Below are positions 1 to 10,736 of a DNA stretch of 64,000 bases, one piece after another. The position numbers and the translations under genes are program-made. The DNA lies in the NCBI GenBank assembly GCA_010093685.1, contig MU006238.1, positions 500,129 through 564,128 on the forward strand, in the 5' to 3' direction. The notes under the pieces were generated by a model, which saw only the letters and a list, made by a program, of their open reading frames with translations, was not told where the DNA came from and searched no databases. This DNA comes from Ophiobolus disseminans. Its lineage: Eukaryota > Ascomycota > Dothideomycetes > Pleosporales > Phaeosphaeriaceae. Each line of letters starts with the position of its first letter. Position 1 is the stretch's first letter.

Positions 1-582
1 TCAACGCCCGTCCAAGCGGAGTGTCGTGCGCTTTTCCACACGTGATGAAAGCGCAAGAAAATGGAATCACTACACAGCCATGTTTTTCCAGAAAAATGCA
101 TGGGAATAACTACATTCCACAACCTCGCTTTTCATACATCACAAATCACCCTGACGCCGAGGAATAGCCGAGCAGCACCGCAGAGCGAGGAATCTATCTG
201 TCTCGATTTGACATGACGTGTGGCAAAGGAAACATCTTCACATGCTTTAGTATTATATTTTTACTCAAAGCCAAAACACAATTTGAATTGCTTCACCAAT
301 CCACCCATTACAACTATAACTACACCGCGGTATAACAATCATCTCGTACAATTGCTACAACTACAAAAAAAGGGTATATAAAGTGAATCAAAAGTGAAAA
401 AGGCACAGGGGCATCCGCACCTCCTTCCGCAGCGTGAGATGCGCGCGAGGAAAGAGGGCGGAGGGTATATGCCCCCGGTGCTATGAAGAATAAAACCCCC
501 AACCCTACCCAATCCCATCCTTTTCCATCTCATCCCAATCCAGACCCCAATACCAAACCCCAACCCCCAAATCTCAAGTAAC
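1..582. other. gene-free left edge
   Basis: No supported gene. The right half is the 3' flank of the minus-strand gene ending at 583. It is pyrimidine/A-rich on the plus strand, including an AT-rich stretch near 250-275. Nothing else was recognised. Confidence 0.5.
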
Positions 583-2595
583 CTAAAACGCAACACCAAC
601 CGCCCCGGGACTCGCCATCATAACACTCTTCCTACCATCCACGCCGACGTCCCTCGCACTGATCTCCATGCCCTTGAGAAGATTCGCATGCGGACTACTC
701 GGCGGCTTCAATTCCCTGATACTGCGTCCGCTCTTGAGGGCGACTTCAATCTGAATTTCCTTCTCTTTAGCCAAGACAAGCGGCGCAGGGACGCGCTTCG
801 TCTTACGCGGCGGTGACGTGGGCGATTGAGAGCGGGACGATGCGCTGAAGAGCGTGACTGTTGCGGTGGCGTTGGAATCCTGGGATTCTTGGCGTGTGTG
901 GCAGAGAGTGTGGGAGCCAGCGGTGGAGGGGCGCGTGGTGGTAGGTAAAGGTTCGCATTGATAGAAGGGGTGGGCGTCAGTTGCGGAGGGGGAAGTGGGT
1001 GTTGTAGATGCGGACATGGAGCGTTTGATCCAGGTAGTGATGCGTGCGAGGGATTTGGTGGGGGTATGGGGTGCAGGGGGAGTGATGGGATTGGAGCAGA
1101 GAGCCATTGTGCTATCGCGAGATGGGGGAGCGAGGGTGAGGCCGGCTGTGCGCCGGCGTGCTGGTGTGATGGGGAGGATCTTTGTGACTGGGGCTGAGAA
1201 AGCGGAGCCGATGTCTGAAAGTGTCTCGGAGCGGACGTGCATGCGCATCGACGGAGCGATGTATGGCACGTGATGGGATGGTGACGGTGGAGGGCGGTTG
1301 ATGAGAGCCGGGGATTGAGTCTGCGAGCGGTATGCGGAGGCGCGGCGCTCTTCGACGATGGTGTTGAGTTCGCGGATGGCATCGTCGACGTCGGTCCGTG
1401 CCCGGCGAAGGGAACCCGGGCGCGAGTTGGGTGCGGTGTTCGCACGGTTGCGGGAAGGAGAAGGAAGGCGGGAGAGAACACGACCTGGGGAAAGGGTACC
1501 AGATGTGAGGGAGCGGCGAATTGTAGGCTTCTCGAAGATAGATGCGGCGGCACTTGTTGGCTCTTCAGGCCAAGCAGAGAGGGTAGGGGTCTGCATCGTC
1601 GCCATAGTAGTACCAGATAGACGGCGCTCGTGAGTTGTAGTGGTCTCGTTGCTCTTTTGGCTCTGCGTGCTTGAGCGCCTGGAGTGCGAGACAGAAACAG
1701 AAGAACTAGATGAAGCTACGGGCTTGCGCTGAATAAGATATTCTGATGTTGAAGGGTTCGACGACAAGGAACTGGTTCGCGAATCCCTCACACGAACAAG
1801 TGCATGCTCTGGCTTCTCCAAGTCCACCTTCCTCGCACCCCAAGCCTCGTCATCCTCAAAGTCAGGCAGAGGCGAAAGACGGCCATTGGGGAGATAGATA
1901 GAGAGCTCGAGGCGGCGAAGACTTCGATTGCGGCGAATGGGCATTGGCGCGTCATCAACCATGGATTGGATGCTATCGATTCCAAATCCATTGTCGAAGC
2001 GCTGGAAGTTTGATGGTTGTGAGATGCTAGGCCGCACCTTGTGAACAGAATGTGAGCGGCGTGGTCGCGTAAGTGTAGAGAAGCTGGCACGTGATGATGC
2101 GCGTGTCGCGAAGTCGCGGCTGGTGTTCACCCATTGAGAGACGTGGCGGCCCATGGACTGGCTGGTGGATGGACGGGGATGATGAACTGGCTCGGCACGG
2201 GGTGGCTGTACAACTTGTGGTTGGTCATAGATGACTTGCATCTGAGACTCCTCTGTCAAAGATTGTTAGCAACACTTTCCAGGCTAATGACGACATGTGG
2301 CTCCGGTAGATTGGCTTTCGGGTGCCACATATTGGTTGTTGTTGATACTGATTACCCAGATTAAGTGGACGGCAAGCGAGGCGTAGTTGCAGCTCAACAG
2401 GAAGACGGAGATGATAACGACGATTGCAAAGTTGAAGACGACCAGGTCGCGATCAACGTCACTAGACTTCGACGAAAGAACAAATTGATGCAGCTGAAGT
2501 GATGAGAACAAGTGAAGTTTGAACATACCAGTTCCCTTAAGCGCCTCCCTCCCATCATCAACGTCCGCCCTCGATGCGCAGCATCCAAACCTCAT
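583..2595 (-). CDS. Ser/Arg-rich protein of unknown function, two exons
   Basis: Exons 2595-2529 and 2252-583 give 579 residues. The intron 2528-2253 has donor GTATGT, branch GCTAAC and acceptor ACAG. Joining G2529 to AG at 2252-2251 restores the GAG codon and keeps frame. The first exon adds 22 codons starting MRFGCCASRADVDD, whose neighbouring cysteines near the N-terminus could be palmitoylated (inference). The rest is low-complexity and rich in Ser, Arg, Pro and Thr, with many short basic/serine clusters that look like phosphorylation sites and no recognisable enzyme domain. No transmembrane segment is evident. I do not recognise the family. The gene model is solid from the splice signals and the long open frame; the function is unknown. 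Confidence 0.75.
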
Positions 2596-4182
2596 GGCCG
2601 GCCAAAAGTCCCTCTCTTTCCTCTGATGACTTCCGAAGTCCATTTTATATCCAAGCTGCAACCAGGCAGCTAGTAATCCATAGCACGACGAAATAGCAAT
2701 TGACTAAAAATCGTAAGGGAGTGTGATGCCCTAAGGCGAACCGCGCAGCGAAGCAGAAAGAAGGAAGTAAGTAGAAAAGAGGCAAGACGATGGAAGAACA
2801 AACAGAAGGATGCAGGCCAATCTCTTCCGGCTAGATGGGCCCTTGATGAGTTGTCCCTCAACGCGTTCGCTTCTGGAATAAATGGCAAAGGTTGGTCGCG
2901 CGTTCAGCCCGCAGGTCCGGCCTCAGGAGCAGCAGACCGAGTCGACCTCACAGGACGACAGGAACAGGTGGTTATAGATGAGCATGCCGATGCGCAGAGG
3001 CTACGCGCCCAATGGCGTGGCCTCCCTGCCATAGTGCTCGTCAATGTGTGGAGGAAATCCGGTCCATGGCTGGCGCGCATTGCTCAAGGACTCGAGGCGT
3101 TGCGAGCTGATTGGCCAGCGTTATAGTAAGCGCTGGCTAAGATGCAGAATCGTGGACCACTCAGGAAGCAATAGCGCCTACGCCTTGAAACTGACAGATG
3201 CGCCCGCTACTGGAGTGGCGTTCTTGGACCCATTCTCCCTCGCGCTCTCGAGGGTCGCCTTACCGGCGTTGTACAAGATGCGGCGCTTTGGTCAGACCTG
3301 CCGTGCAGATGCCTGTTTCTACCGGTACCAACATCCATCAGAAACAGACCCTGAGACGACCGCCCTGTTTGAGAGGGGATTGCGCACTGCTGCCGGTGCG
3401 GGTGTCAGGTACCAAAGTTGTTGGTGGTGTTGGAGTTGGCGCTGCGCGGTGTCGTGTGCGCTTTCCCTGCGAGCGACGAGGCTCCGTGCAAGCATTTCCA
3501 CCCATTAAAACCGCCAACCAATCAATCCCCACAACCACTCCATCTCCAAAATCCGTCCACAGCCTCGAATTCCCATTCGCCTATCCATTGCACCGTGAAA
3601 CACACGCTACCAAAAATGCCCATCCCGCTCCATCCAACCACACACCCGCACTCGCGTTTTCCCAAGAAGCCCGCGTTCTCAGACCACGCGTTGCTGGTGC
3701 CAGCACATGCAGCACGGGAGGAAGAAAAAACTCTGTCTACAGCCGAGGCGTAGAAGTTTACGCGTCTGGATGCCGCTCAACGGCTCCACAGGATATGCAC
3801 TGATTTAGGAAGGTCGTGGCCGAGTGTGATGGCTGCTTTGGGGTTGATTGGATGAGGCGCTAGCTGTGACGTGGTAAGAGTAGTATTCAGGCGCTGACGA
3901 TTCTGTTATCCAAAGCCTTACTTACGACCTCTGCGACACGCATCTGTGTAGTGGGACTTAGATACGGTCCAATCGGGAGACTAATAATCTCTTTGCACGC
4001 CGGTATGCCGCCTTTTGTGGAACGGGACAGCGTAGTAGCTAGGATACGCTATCCCGCTCTCAACAAGACGCTGCTCGACAGCATCTGGTTCGTATCCACG
4101 CAGACTCCACACCGTTCCGCGAGGTCGGCAGTGATGCTCTTTTACAATTAAAGTAACTGCCTAGATAGATATTTTGTTCTAC
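2596..4182. other. intergenic region without supported gene
   Basis: This lies upstream of the Ser/Arg-rich gene and downstream of the gene ending at 4183, both on the minus strand. Open frames up to about 200 codons occur on the plus strand (3198-3803), but they are basic, Pro/Ser/Arg-rich, overlap in several frames and show no family motif, so I take them as chance. Confidence 0.5.
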
Positions 4183-5109
4183 CTACGCAGAAGATGCGCT
4201 CCGTCGCCAAAAACCAGGCGCCTTGTTAAAATCGCTCTCAAAACGCATGAGCGGCGGCCTTACATACATCTCCAGCCAGAAATCATCCTCCATCAACAGG
4301 TTCCAAACATCAACGTACTCATACACTTCGACGTACATCCAACCGACATCTTCAAACTCGCCATTTGTTTCTCCGCCCTCCCAGTCAAGCTTTTCGTCTT
4401 CTTCGTCTTCCTCGGCTTCGTCTTGTTCGCTTTCGGGCACCCAGTCTCTGCTGACCAGCTTGACTACAGGGCTGGCCATCTTTTCGAGTGATTCAAGGCA
4501 AATGTCGTCAACAATCCAGCAGAAATTGTAGCGCGAGCCAGCGTGGGACAGATAGTGATTCGCGCTGCCGACTGACGTGCCAGTTACTATTTCGTCCTTT
4601 GTCACGGGTTCGCGGTCGGTGCGCCAGTTACGTTGTAGCTCATCTACGGCCCAAGTGTTGAAATGCTCGCGGATCTTGTCGGGACCTGCGCCGTCGAATT
4701 TGGACGCGTCATCCATCACGACCAATTCATGTCGTGAACAAAGGTCGGGTTGAGCCTGTCGTCGCATTGCTAGTGACGACTCAATATCCTGGCGGAGCAC
4801 AGAGAGCATACGATCCCAAGCCGCATCGTCGCTGTACGAGACACGGTACACGGCCAGGCCCCAAGGCGCGTCAGGTTTGAGAAACAGAGAGTTGGGCAAC
4901 ACCTTCAGGGGTTCGGCCATCTCTGCCTCCTGCTCTACGCTATAAGCCAGCCACAGATCCTTACTAATGGGATGCGCCTTGACAACCGCCTCGCGAGCAG
5001 CCTTGACCTTGTCGGGATCGAACTCTGGAATAGCGGCCATAGCATTTTGAAAAGCGTCCTTGTGAGCCCGAACGCGGGCTCTGTCCGCGTTTGTAAGTGG
5101 TTGCGACAT
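4183..5109 (-). CDS. conserved fungal protein of unknown function, acidic C-terminal third
   Basis: Single-exon frame of 308 residues from the ATG at 5109 (MSQPLTNADRARVRAHKDAF). The frame stays open upstream to 5250, but that part is basic/hydrophobic and the ATG at 5109 starts the orderly sequence. The N-terminal half is helical and charged. A central segment, APWGLAVYRVSYSDDAAWDR (about residues 81-100), matches the PWGLxVYRxxYxDD style seen in many uncharacterised ascomycete proteins (from memory, not searched). A run of Asp/Glu lies at about residues 232-245. No signal peptide, transmembrane span or catalytic motif is visible. It may be a binding protein from a lineage-expanded family; the function is not assigned. 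It is divergent from the dehydrogenase pseudogene at 5741. Confidence 0.72.
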   Translation of the reverse strand: MSQPLTNADRARVRAHKDAFQNAMAAIPEFDPDKVKAAREAVVKAHPISKDLWLAYSVEQEAEMAEPLKVLPNSLFLKPDAPWGLAVYRVSYSDDAAWDRMLSVLRQDIESSLAMRRQAQPDLCSRHELVVMDDASKFDGAGPDKIREHFNTWAVDELQRNWRTDREPVTKDEIVTGTSVGSANHYLSHAGSRYNFCWIVDDICLESLEKMASPVVKLVSRDWVPESEQDEAEEDEEDEKLDWEGGETNGEFEDVGWMYVEVYEYVDVWNLLMEDDFWLEMYVRPPLMRFESDFNKAPGFWRRSASSA

Positions 5110-5740
5110 GGCAGGGGCTGTCTGAGTCGACCGGGCACGGTGGTGGTGAAGCAGGAGGCTGAAGAACCAGCGACTGGACGATTGAAAGAGACACTTGCTC
5201 CCTGTGATTTCGAGGTTTGAATATATAGAGTCCCTCAACCAGACGGACATATAGACTTGAAGGAGATGGGGAGAAAGATGGGTTAAAGGAGTGGGGGAAG
5301 CAGCGTTCCACCAGTGAGATACGAAGGAGCTCGTTTTTATTGAGATTCAGGCCCTGCCTCATCATAATCACCCTATCTTACTGGCAGCGGTATAGCAAGA
5401 GGTTGTCTGATCGCTTCTGTCACTTCCACAACCAGAATTGACATAACCCGTGATGCTCCATCAGTTGGTGCGACGTGGTAGGTAGTGGGGAGAAACTAGC
5501 GAGGGCTCGAATGAACGAGCACTAAGCCTCTTTCAGAAAGTACACACCATCTGCACCTTCCAACAGGAGAAGACCCTAGTCAAACGTTGCACCACCGGTA
5601 TGTAACAGACTGCTGAACTCGCTCATCGCACATCACCCATCACACCACCTTAAGCCGGTCAGCGTTCTGGTCGTGTTTACTTCACTACTACACCTCGCTT
5701 GCAGTTCAATTCACCGTTACCAACTTGACTATACGCGAAG
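5110..5740. other. divergent intergenic region
   Basis: Separates the minus-strand gene starting at 5109 from the plus-strand dehydrogenase pseudogene starting at 5741, so it must hold both 5' regions. No clear TATA box or repeat was seen. Confidence 0.4.
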
Positions 5741-7356
5741 ATGCCAGAAGCAAATGCACGTTCTTCGAAGGATGGCGCTTCTGTTCAAGATGCATCGAAT
5801 CAATTGCAATCAGAAGCACGCCTTGATGCTCCAAATCCAGTTACAGTACGACCTTCGAATGGCGAGTAGTCACCAGAGGCCGATAAGCAGCTCCAGAAAG
5901 CACGAGGAGCTCTTCCCCCAGTCGAAAAAATGATTGTACTGCCTGACTTCGAAGTCTGGGCTAAGAAGGTGCTCTTTGAAGTTGCGTGGAACTACTATCG
6001 AAGCGCAGCTGACCAGGAAAGATGTAACGATCAAAAGCTCTCGATTGGTCAATAAATCATCTGATAGCTATGCAGCTTACGAAGGAAGCGTCGAGGCTCT
6101 GCTCCGATACTTTTTCCGACCCCGCATGCTCCGAGACATGTCCAATGGCTCTCTCAAAACGTCGTTCCTGGGCTTTGAAAGTGAATTGCCAATCTACATC
6201 GCACCTGCTGCCATGTGCAAACTTGGACATCCTCTAGGCGAAGTCAACTGGACCAAAGCTGCTAGAGATTTTGGAATCGTCCAATCTGTGGGTATCCCAT
6301 GTACACCTAAACGTCAATGAAGCTGAGTCAGTGAGTCAGATCTCCGCGAATGCCAGCTGCACTCTTGAAGAAATTTTCGAAGCGAAGAGGGAGAACTAGT
6401 TTCTGGCGTATCAGGTCTATATCTGTCGAATGTTGATTACCTAGCTCCCCTTGACAATATTGCTAGATATACATCGACGAGCGGCGCGAATTGACCACCG
6501 AGATTCTTCAAAAGGTCGAGCGTCTCGGTGCAAAGGCCATCATCTTTACAGTTGATGTGGGCTGGTGGTCCAAGAGGAATCTGGAAATCCGACATGGTGG
6601 CGAGCTTCCCACCGCTTCGCTTGGAGCTTTCGTGGCTATGGGCGGCCGTCAAGACCGGAATCTATCATGGAATTATATTGCATGGGTTAAAGTGGGTGCT
6701 TCCCAAGTTCCTGATTCCTTGCAAAATTTCACCCGAAATTTATGCTGATCTTGTATAGGCTCAGACGAGTCTTCCGGTCATTGTCAAAGGAGTGCAGACT
6801 ATCGGAGACATTGAACTGAGTGTAAAGAACGGCGCTGATGCAGTAATGATCGTAAGTAACATTTGGCAAAAGAGAACTCAATTGCCAAGATTGAGACTGA
6901 CAATTTGAAGTCGAATCATGGTGGTCGGCAAGTAGACCACGCACCAGCGCCCATCGACATCCTCTACGAACTCTGAACCCATCGTCCCGATCTGTTCGAC
7001 AAGTCCAATGTTCTGATCGACGGCGGTGTTCGACACGGCGCTGATGTCGTGGAACTACTGGCATTAGGGGCCCGAGCTGTCGGCTTTGGTCGCACATTCC
7101 CATATGCCAATGCTACGCATGGTGAAGATGGTGTTAGACGAGCGATTGAGAGTAAGTGCATCTTCCCGTGAATGACTTGTACTGCTATGTCGCAACACAA
7201 GAGGTGACTTACATCTGTCCAGTCCTCCGGGAAGAAATATCGTACACAATGTGGAACATCGGGGCTGCTAATGTTGCTGACCTGAAACCTGAAATGGTCG
7301 GACCGGCAGGGCCTTGGGTGGGAGCCAATCGACCAACATACGCAAGAGAATGGTAG
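5741..7356 (+). pseudogene. FMN-dependent 2-hydroxy-acid (L-lactate) dehydrogenase, decayed by three in-frame stops
   Basis: Exons 5741-6023, 6076-6287, 6340-6414, 6467-6691, 6759-6851, 6911-7151 and 7223-7356 join with matching phases and give a flavocytochrome-b2-type alpha/beta barrel without a cytochrome b5 domain. Family motifs in order: ALPPVEKM and DFEVWAKKVL, YFFRPRMLRD, IAPAAMCKLGHPLGE, AKAIIFTVDVGW (active-site Asp), VIVKGVQ (Lys), SNHGGRQVDHAPAP (catalytic His and Arg), LIDGGVRHGADVV, and the C-terminal EMVGPAGPWVG. Three stops interrupt the otherwise intact frame: TAG 5867-5869, TAG 6397-6399 and TGA 6974-6976. Each is one C-to-T change from Gln or Arg. Splice sites and catalytic residues survive, so inactivation looks recent. 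Such enzymes oxidise L-lactate or related 2-hydroxy acids with FMN. Sequencing error could mimic single stops, but three are unlikely. Confidence 0.82.
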
Positions 7357-8101
7357 ACGGGGCTACTGGGTTGATGAAGACTGCACAATGAATGAATCAA
7401 CTGTGTTTGTTTGTTTGCTCGTCTTGATGCCAGTTACTGTCCGCTTATCTCAGCCAGTGAATATCACGAAAATGCAACAGTGGCTCCGACCTTGCGAGCA
7501 ATCTAATCGGGGTTTATTCAACGCTTAAGAACTACTCGAAATCAGATGTGCGCCTCTAGCAGCAACTGCGTATACCGGGGCAGTTAGCACGATTGGGGTG
7601 CAGGGTACATTCGTTGGGGGCGAAGTGCGACCTACTCGGGGTAAAGAGACCCACGATCGGGCCGAGAGCTTGCTATCAGCTGCCACACGACGTACGTTGC
7701 TGTCGTGAGTATATGCGCGATAGTATAGCCTGTAGAGCTACGAAAAGACCTTGGACGGATAGCAGAACCTCAATGCATTTGCGCCTTCTTTCAGCCCGCA
7801 TGATTCTAACCTCAGAAATTTGCGGTCAGAACAAGCAACAACGCGCTACTTGAAATGAAAAGACTCGGAGTCAAATTGCTGGTACTGAGATGTTTGACAT
7901 TTTCGAAATCGCAACACGCTATACATATAATTTTTACATCGGCAACGCAATTCGAGGACAAATGCACCGAGAACGGGTATAAAACAGTTCGACCAAACTA
8001 AACCAATGGGCACCAAGTCAGCCTTGTGCCTCGGAAACTTCATGAAACATCCACGCACGGAGAGCCTTGCGACAGGATGAGCAAGGCGCAGTGAAGAGTC
8101 A
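7357..8101. other. convergent intergenic region
   Basis: Lies between the 3' ends of the dehydrogenase pseudogene (plus) and hfl1 (minus). Only short chance frames are present and no repeat was recognised. Confidence 0.45.
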
Positions 8102-10346
8102 TCATTGATCGTCGCCCCAAACGTTTCGCTCCTCTCTGAAACTTCCGTATTGCGGATTCGGGCTTGGGCGATCATCGTTGTCATGATCTGGCTCATCGTC
8201 AAGATCGCGCGTCTCCCATCGCTTCGCTTCTTCGTTGACGGGAGGCTTGATACCCTTATCTTTCAACTCTTCCTCGCTCGCTTCCTCCACCGTGAAAGGG
8301 TAGTCGAGATTGTGGTCGCTCTCGGGATTGTGCACTTCGGGGATGTCGGGAGCAAAGCCTTCCCGGACCTCCTCTTCTGCGCCTTCCGCAGGATACGTTT
8401 GGACGAAATGTTTCGCCGGCTCCTCATTCCAAGCCGAGCCTCCTTCCTTGCGTGCTCGTACTCGCTCCACTTCTTCCGCGTCATGGTCTTCTACGACTAA
8501 ATCTACTAGTTGGCTCTTGTCCGACTTTGCTGAACTGGAAGATGAAGACTTTTGTCGGAGAAGCTTGCCAACGATTGGGACACGCGACTTTGAGTGCGAA
8601 GATTCCCCGTTGCTGGTGCTAGAATCGCTGCGGTTCTTGCCCTTGTTTACAGACGCCTGCACATTTTTAATCTGGCTCTTTCGCCTCTTCTTGTTTGCAG
8701 TGGTTGGTTGCAACAAGTTACGGTTAGTGGATGCAGTAATAACGGTGGGCTCGCCGTAGAGACGGTCTTCACGCGAAGGTCGATGAGCCTCGATGACAGG
8801 ATACTTTGTTTTGTCAGCACGAACCTTCTTGAAAACAGTGTCCGAACTTACATTCCAATCACCGAACTCTAATGCACGCGCACTATCAAAGAGTCGCTCA
8901 TCTTCGGCGCTCAACGTAGGATCCTCAACATCATCGTCGGTCGCACCGTAATTGGCTTCTGTCCCTTTAAGAGCCTTATGAGGTCCTGGACTCATGGCTC
9001 TGGCGCGGCTGGACGTGACTTTGGATATGAGTGGCTCGTGTTCTGATTGACCCGGTTTCGGTATCCAGTACTTGCCTTTCCCTCCTCGTTCGTACCTCAT
9101 GCCTTCGGCCATGCGTGCAGCGCGAGATGCTGACTCCTCGTGAGCGAGGACATTGTCCCGTGCATCGAAGTGCCGATACTCGTAGTGTTCGCCGGCAAAG
9201 ACCTCTTTGGTGTCTTGAATGAGATCGAGAGGTCCAAATGCGTCCCGCAGGGCATATTTCACCGGCAGACGTGCGGCAGAGATGGTATCGTCCGCATAGT
9301 CGTGCCAAGAGAAGGCATACCAATGCGCAATGGCGAAGAGAGGCATCTCGAAGCAGATGAGGGCATCTTGAACAGCGGCGGCCAAGTTGTCAGGGCTGTA
9401 GCCTGGGATGTCGGACGGGATAGCTCCAAGCCAAACCAGGATGGACAGAAAGAAGCCCTGCCAGTACGAAGCAAAGATGATGCCCTTGATACACAAAAAC
9501 TTAGGCATCGGGCGGAATGGCTGCAGATCCTGGGACATGCAAACCCAGAACATGGCCAGAGCATACAGACTGATTGTAATGCTGACGTTGTAGAAGATGG
9601 CGACCCACAGGTAGCCTGATGTCCATCCAATATAGCCTTCTTGGTACGTGTTGGTAGCCTTCATGATGATGGTGGCCAGCGACAGCAGTGGCTTGACCCA
9701 TGCATACTGCAAGATGCCACGCTTCACCGCGAGGAAGGTGTGTGGATCTGAAATGTCGATCTTGTCGAATGCCAGGTTCAACGGCCACGGGTGGGCAACG
9801 GGGGCTCGTCCGGTCATGAGGATGATGAGGGCTCGTTCGCCGCCAATGAAGTTGATCAGAAGCTGCAGGAAGGTGTAGATGGTGAAGGCCTCGTAGATAT
9901 CTCGCAGAGGGTCGACATAGGCAGATGCCTTGAGCGAGACCAGACTGGTCCACGAGGTCGCCGCATATATGGGCACCCTACGGAGGTAAGCAGTTGAGCA
10001 ATGTTTTTGGATTGGGTACGCACATGAGCAGAATTCGGACGACATATCGCTGGAGGACTGGCTTTCGGTAGTTTTTCCTATTCGTCCTCAGTATGCAGCC
10101 CATTTTTCGCGGATCATACTTACGTCTGTAGCCAAACAGCGCTGCACTACGTCAGTTGATGAAGACGATCAGTCTGGGGGACGATACGTACACAAAAGTC
10201 ATGAGACTCGCAAGCAGAGCGCAAGCACCGGCTACGATGATGACGGCCTTTGCGAGCCTGGCGCCAGTGCCTCCACGCAAGTCCATGGTCCCGACATCGA
10301 GCTCGAGGTTGCCTGCAGCCATGGTCGAGGCAGCACGCGAGTGCAT
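8102..10346 (-). CDS. hfl1: DUF300/TMEM184 (OSTalpha-like) vacuolar membrane protein, Hfl1 type
   Basis: Exons 10346-10192, 10141-10124 (18 nt), 10077-10024, 9977-8852 and 8803-8102 give 684 residues. The microexon and its neighbours are fixed by phase and by the restored family segment NYRKPVLQRYVVRILLMVPI. The fourth intron (8851-8804, 48 nt, GTAAGT donor, GCTGAC branch, AAG acceptor) is stop-less and a multiple of three; removing it gives GDWNYPVIEAHRPS. The N-terminal 400 residues hold about seven membrane spans, with the family motifs FIGGERALI, CFEMPLFAIAHWYAFSW and a Pro/Trp-rich loop. The tail is long, polar and Ser/Lys-rich. In S. pombe, Hfl1 binds Atg8 at the vacuole membrane in an autophagy-independent role; that role here is inferred. 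It shares a 390-bp divergent promoter with csf1. Confidence 0.9.
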
Positions 10347-10736
10347 GGCGGTTGCCGTGGGCGAGTGTCGCCCGTTGAGATGATGAAAGGAAATAGACTT
10401 CACGAAACGCAAACAGTCATGGTGGAGAGTGATGGGAGCAACCGCGGTGGTTGTGGTCTTGTGCTCGTTCGGCGACCTGGTCGAGATGGTTTGCGGCGTT
10501 CCAGCATCGGCCCAAGCGTCATTCTAGCCCCATGACGCGCATCTCCCGCGAGCATGCACGAGCTTGACAGCCTCGCCGTCGCCAAATGTTCGGGGCCATC
10601 CACGAGAGTAACAACACCCCCAAGTCGAGTGAAAGGACAGTCCCGTGACAGCCCTGTGTTTGCGACCACCACCATGCGCACCTTCCTCGCCGAGTCACAA
10701 TGAGCACCCGTCGCGTCCACACATCGCGGTGCAGCC
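10347..10736. promoter_or_regulatory. shared divergent promoter region hfl1/csf1
   Basis: 390 bp separate the two start codons, so both promoters must lie here (inference from layout). There is no clear TATA box, and the region is GC-rich like many housekeeping promoters in these fungi. Confidence 0.6.

Noticed and set aside
3198..3803. 201-codon plus-strand frame
   Set aside because: Basic, Pro/Ser-rich, overlaps other open frames and has no homology that I can see. Likely chance in GC-rich intergenic DNA.
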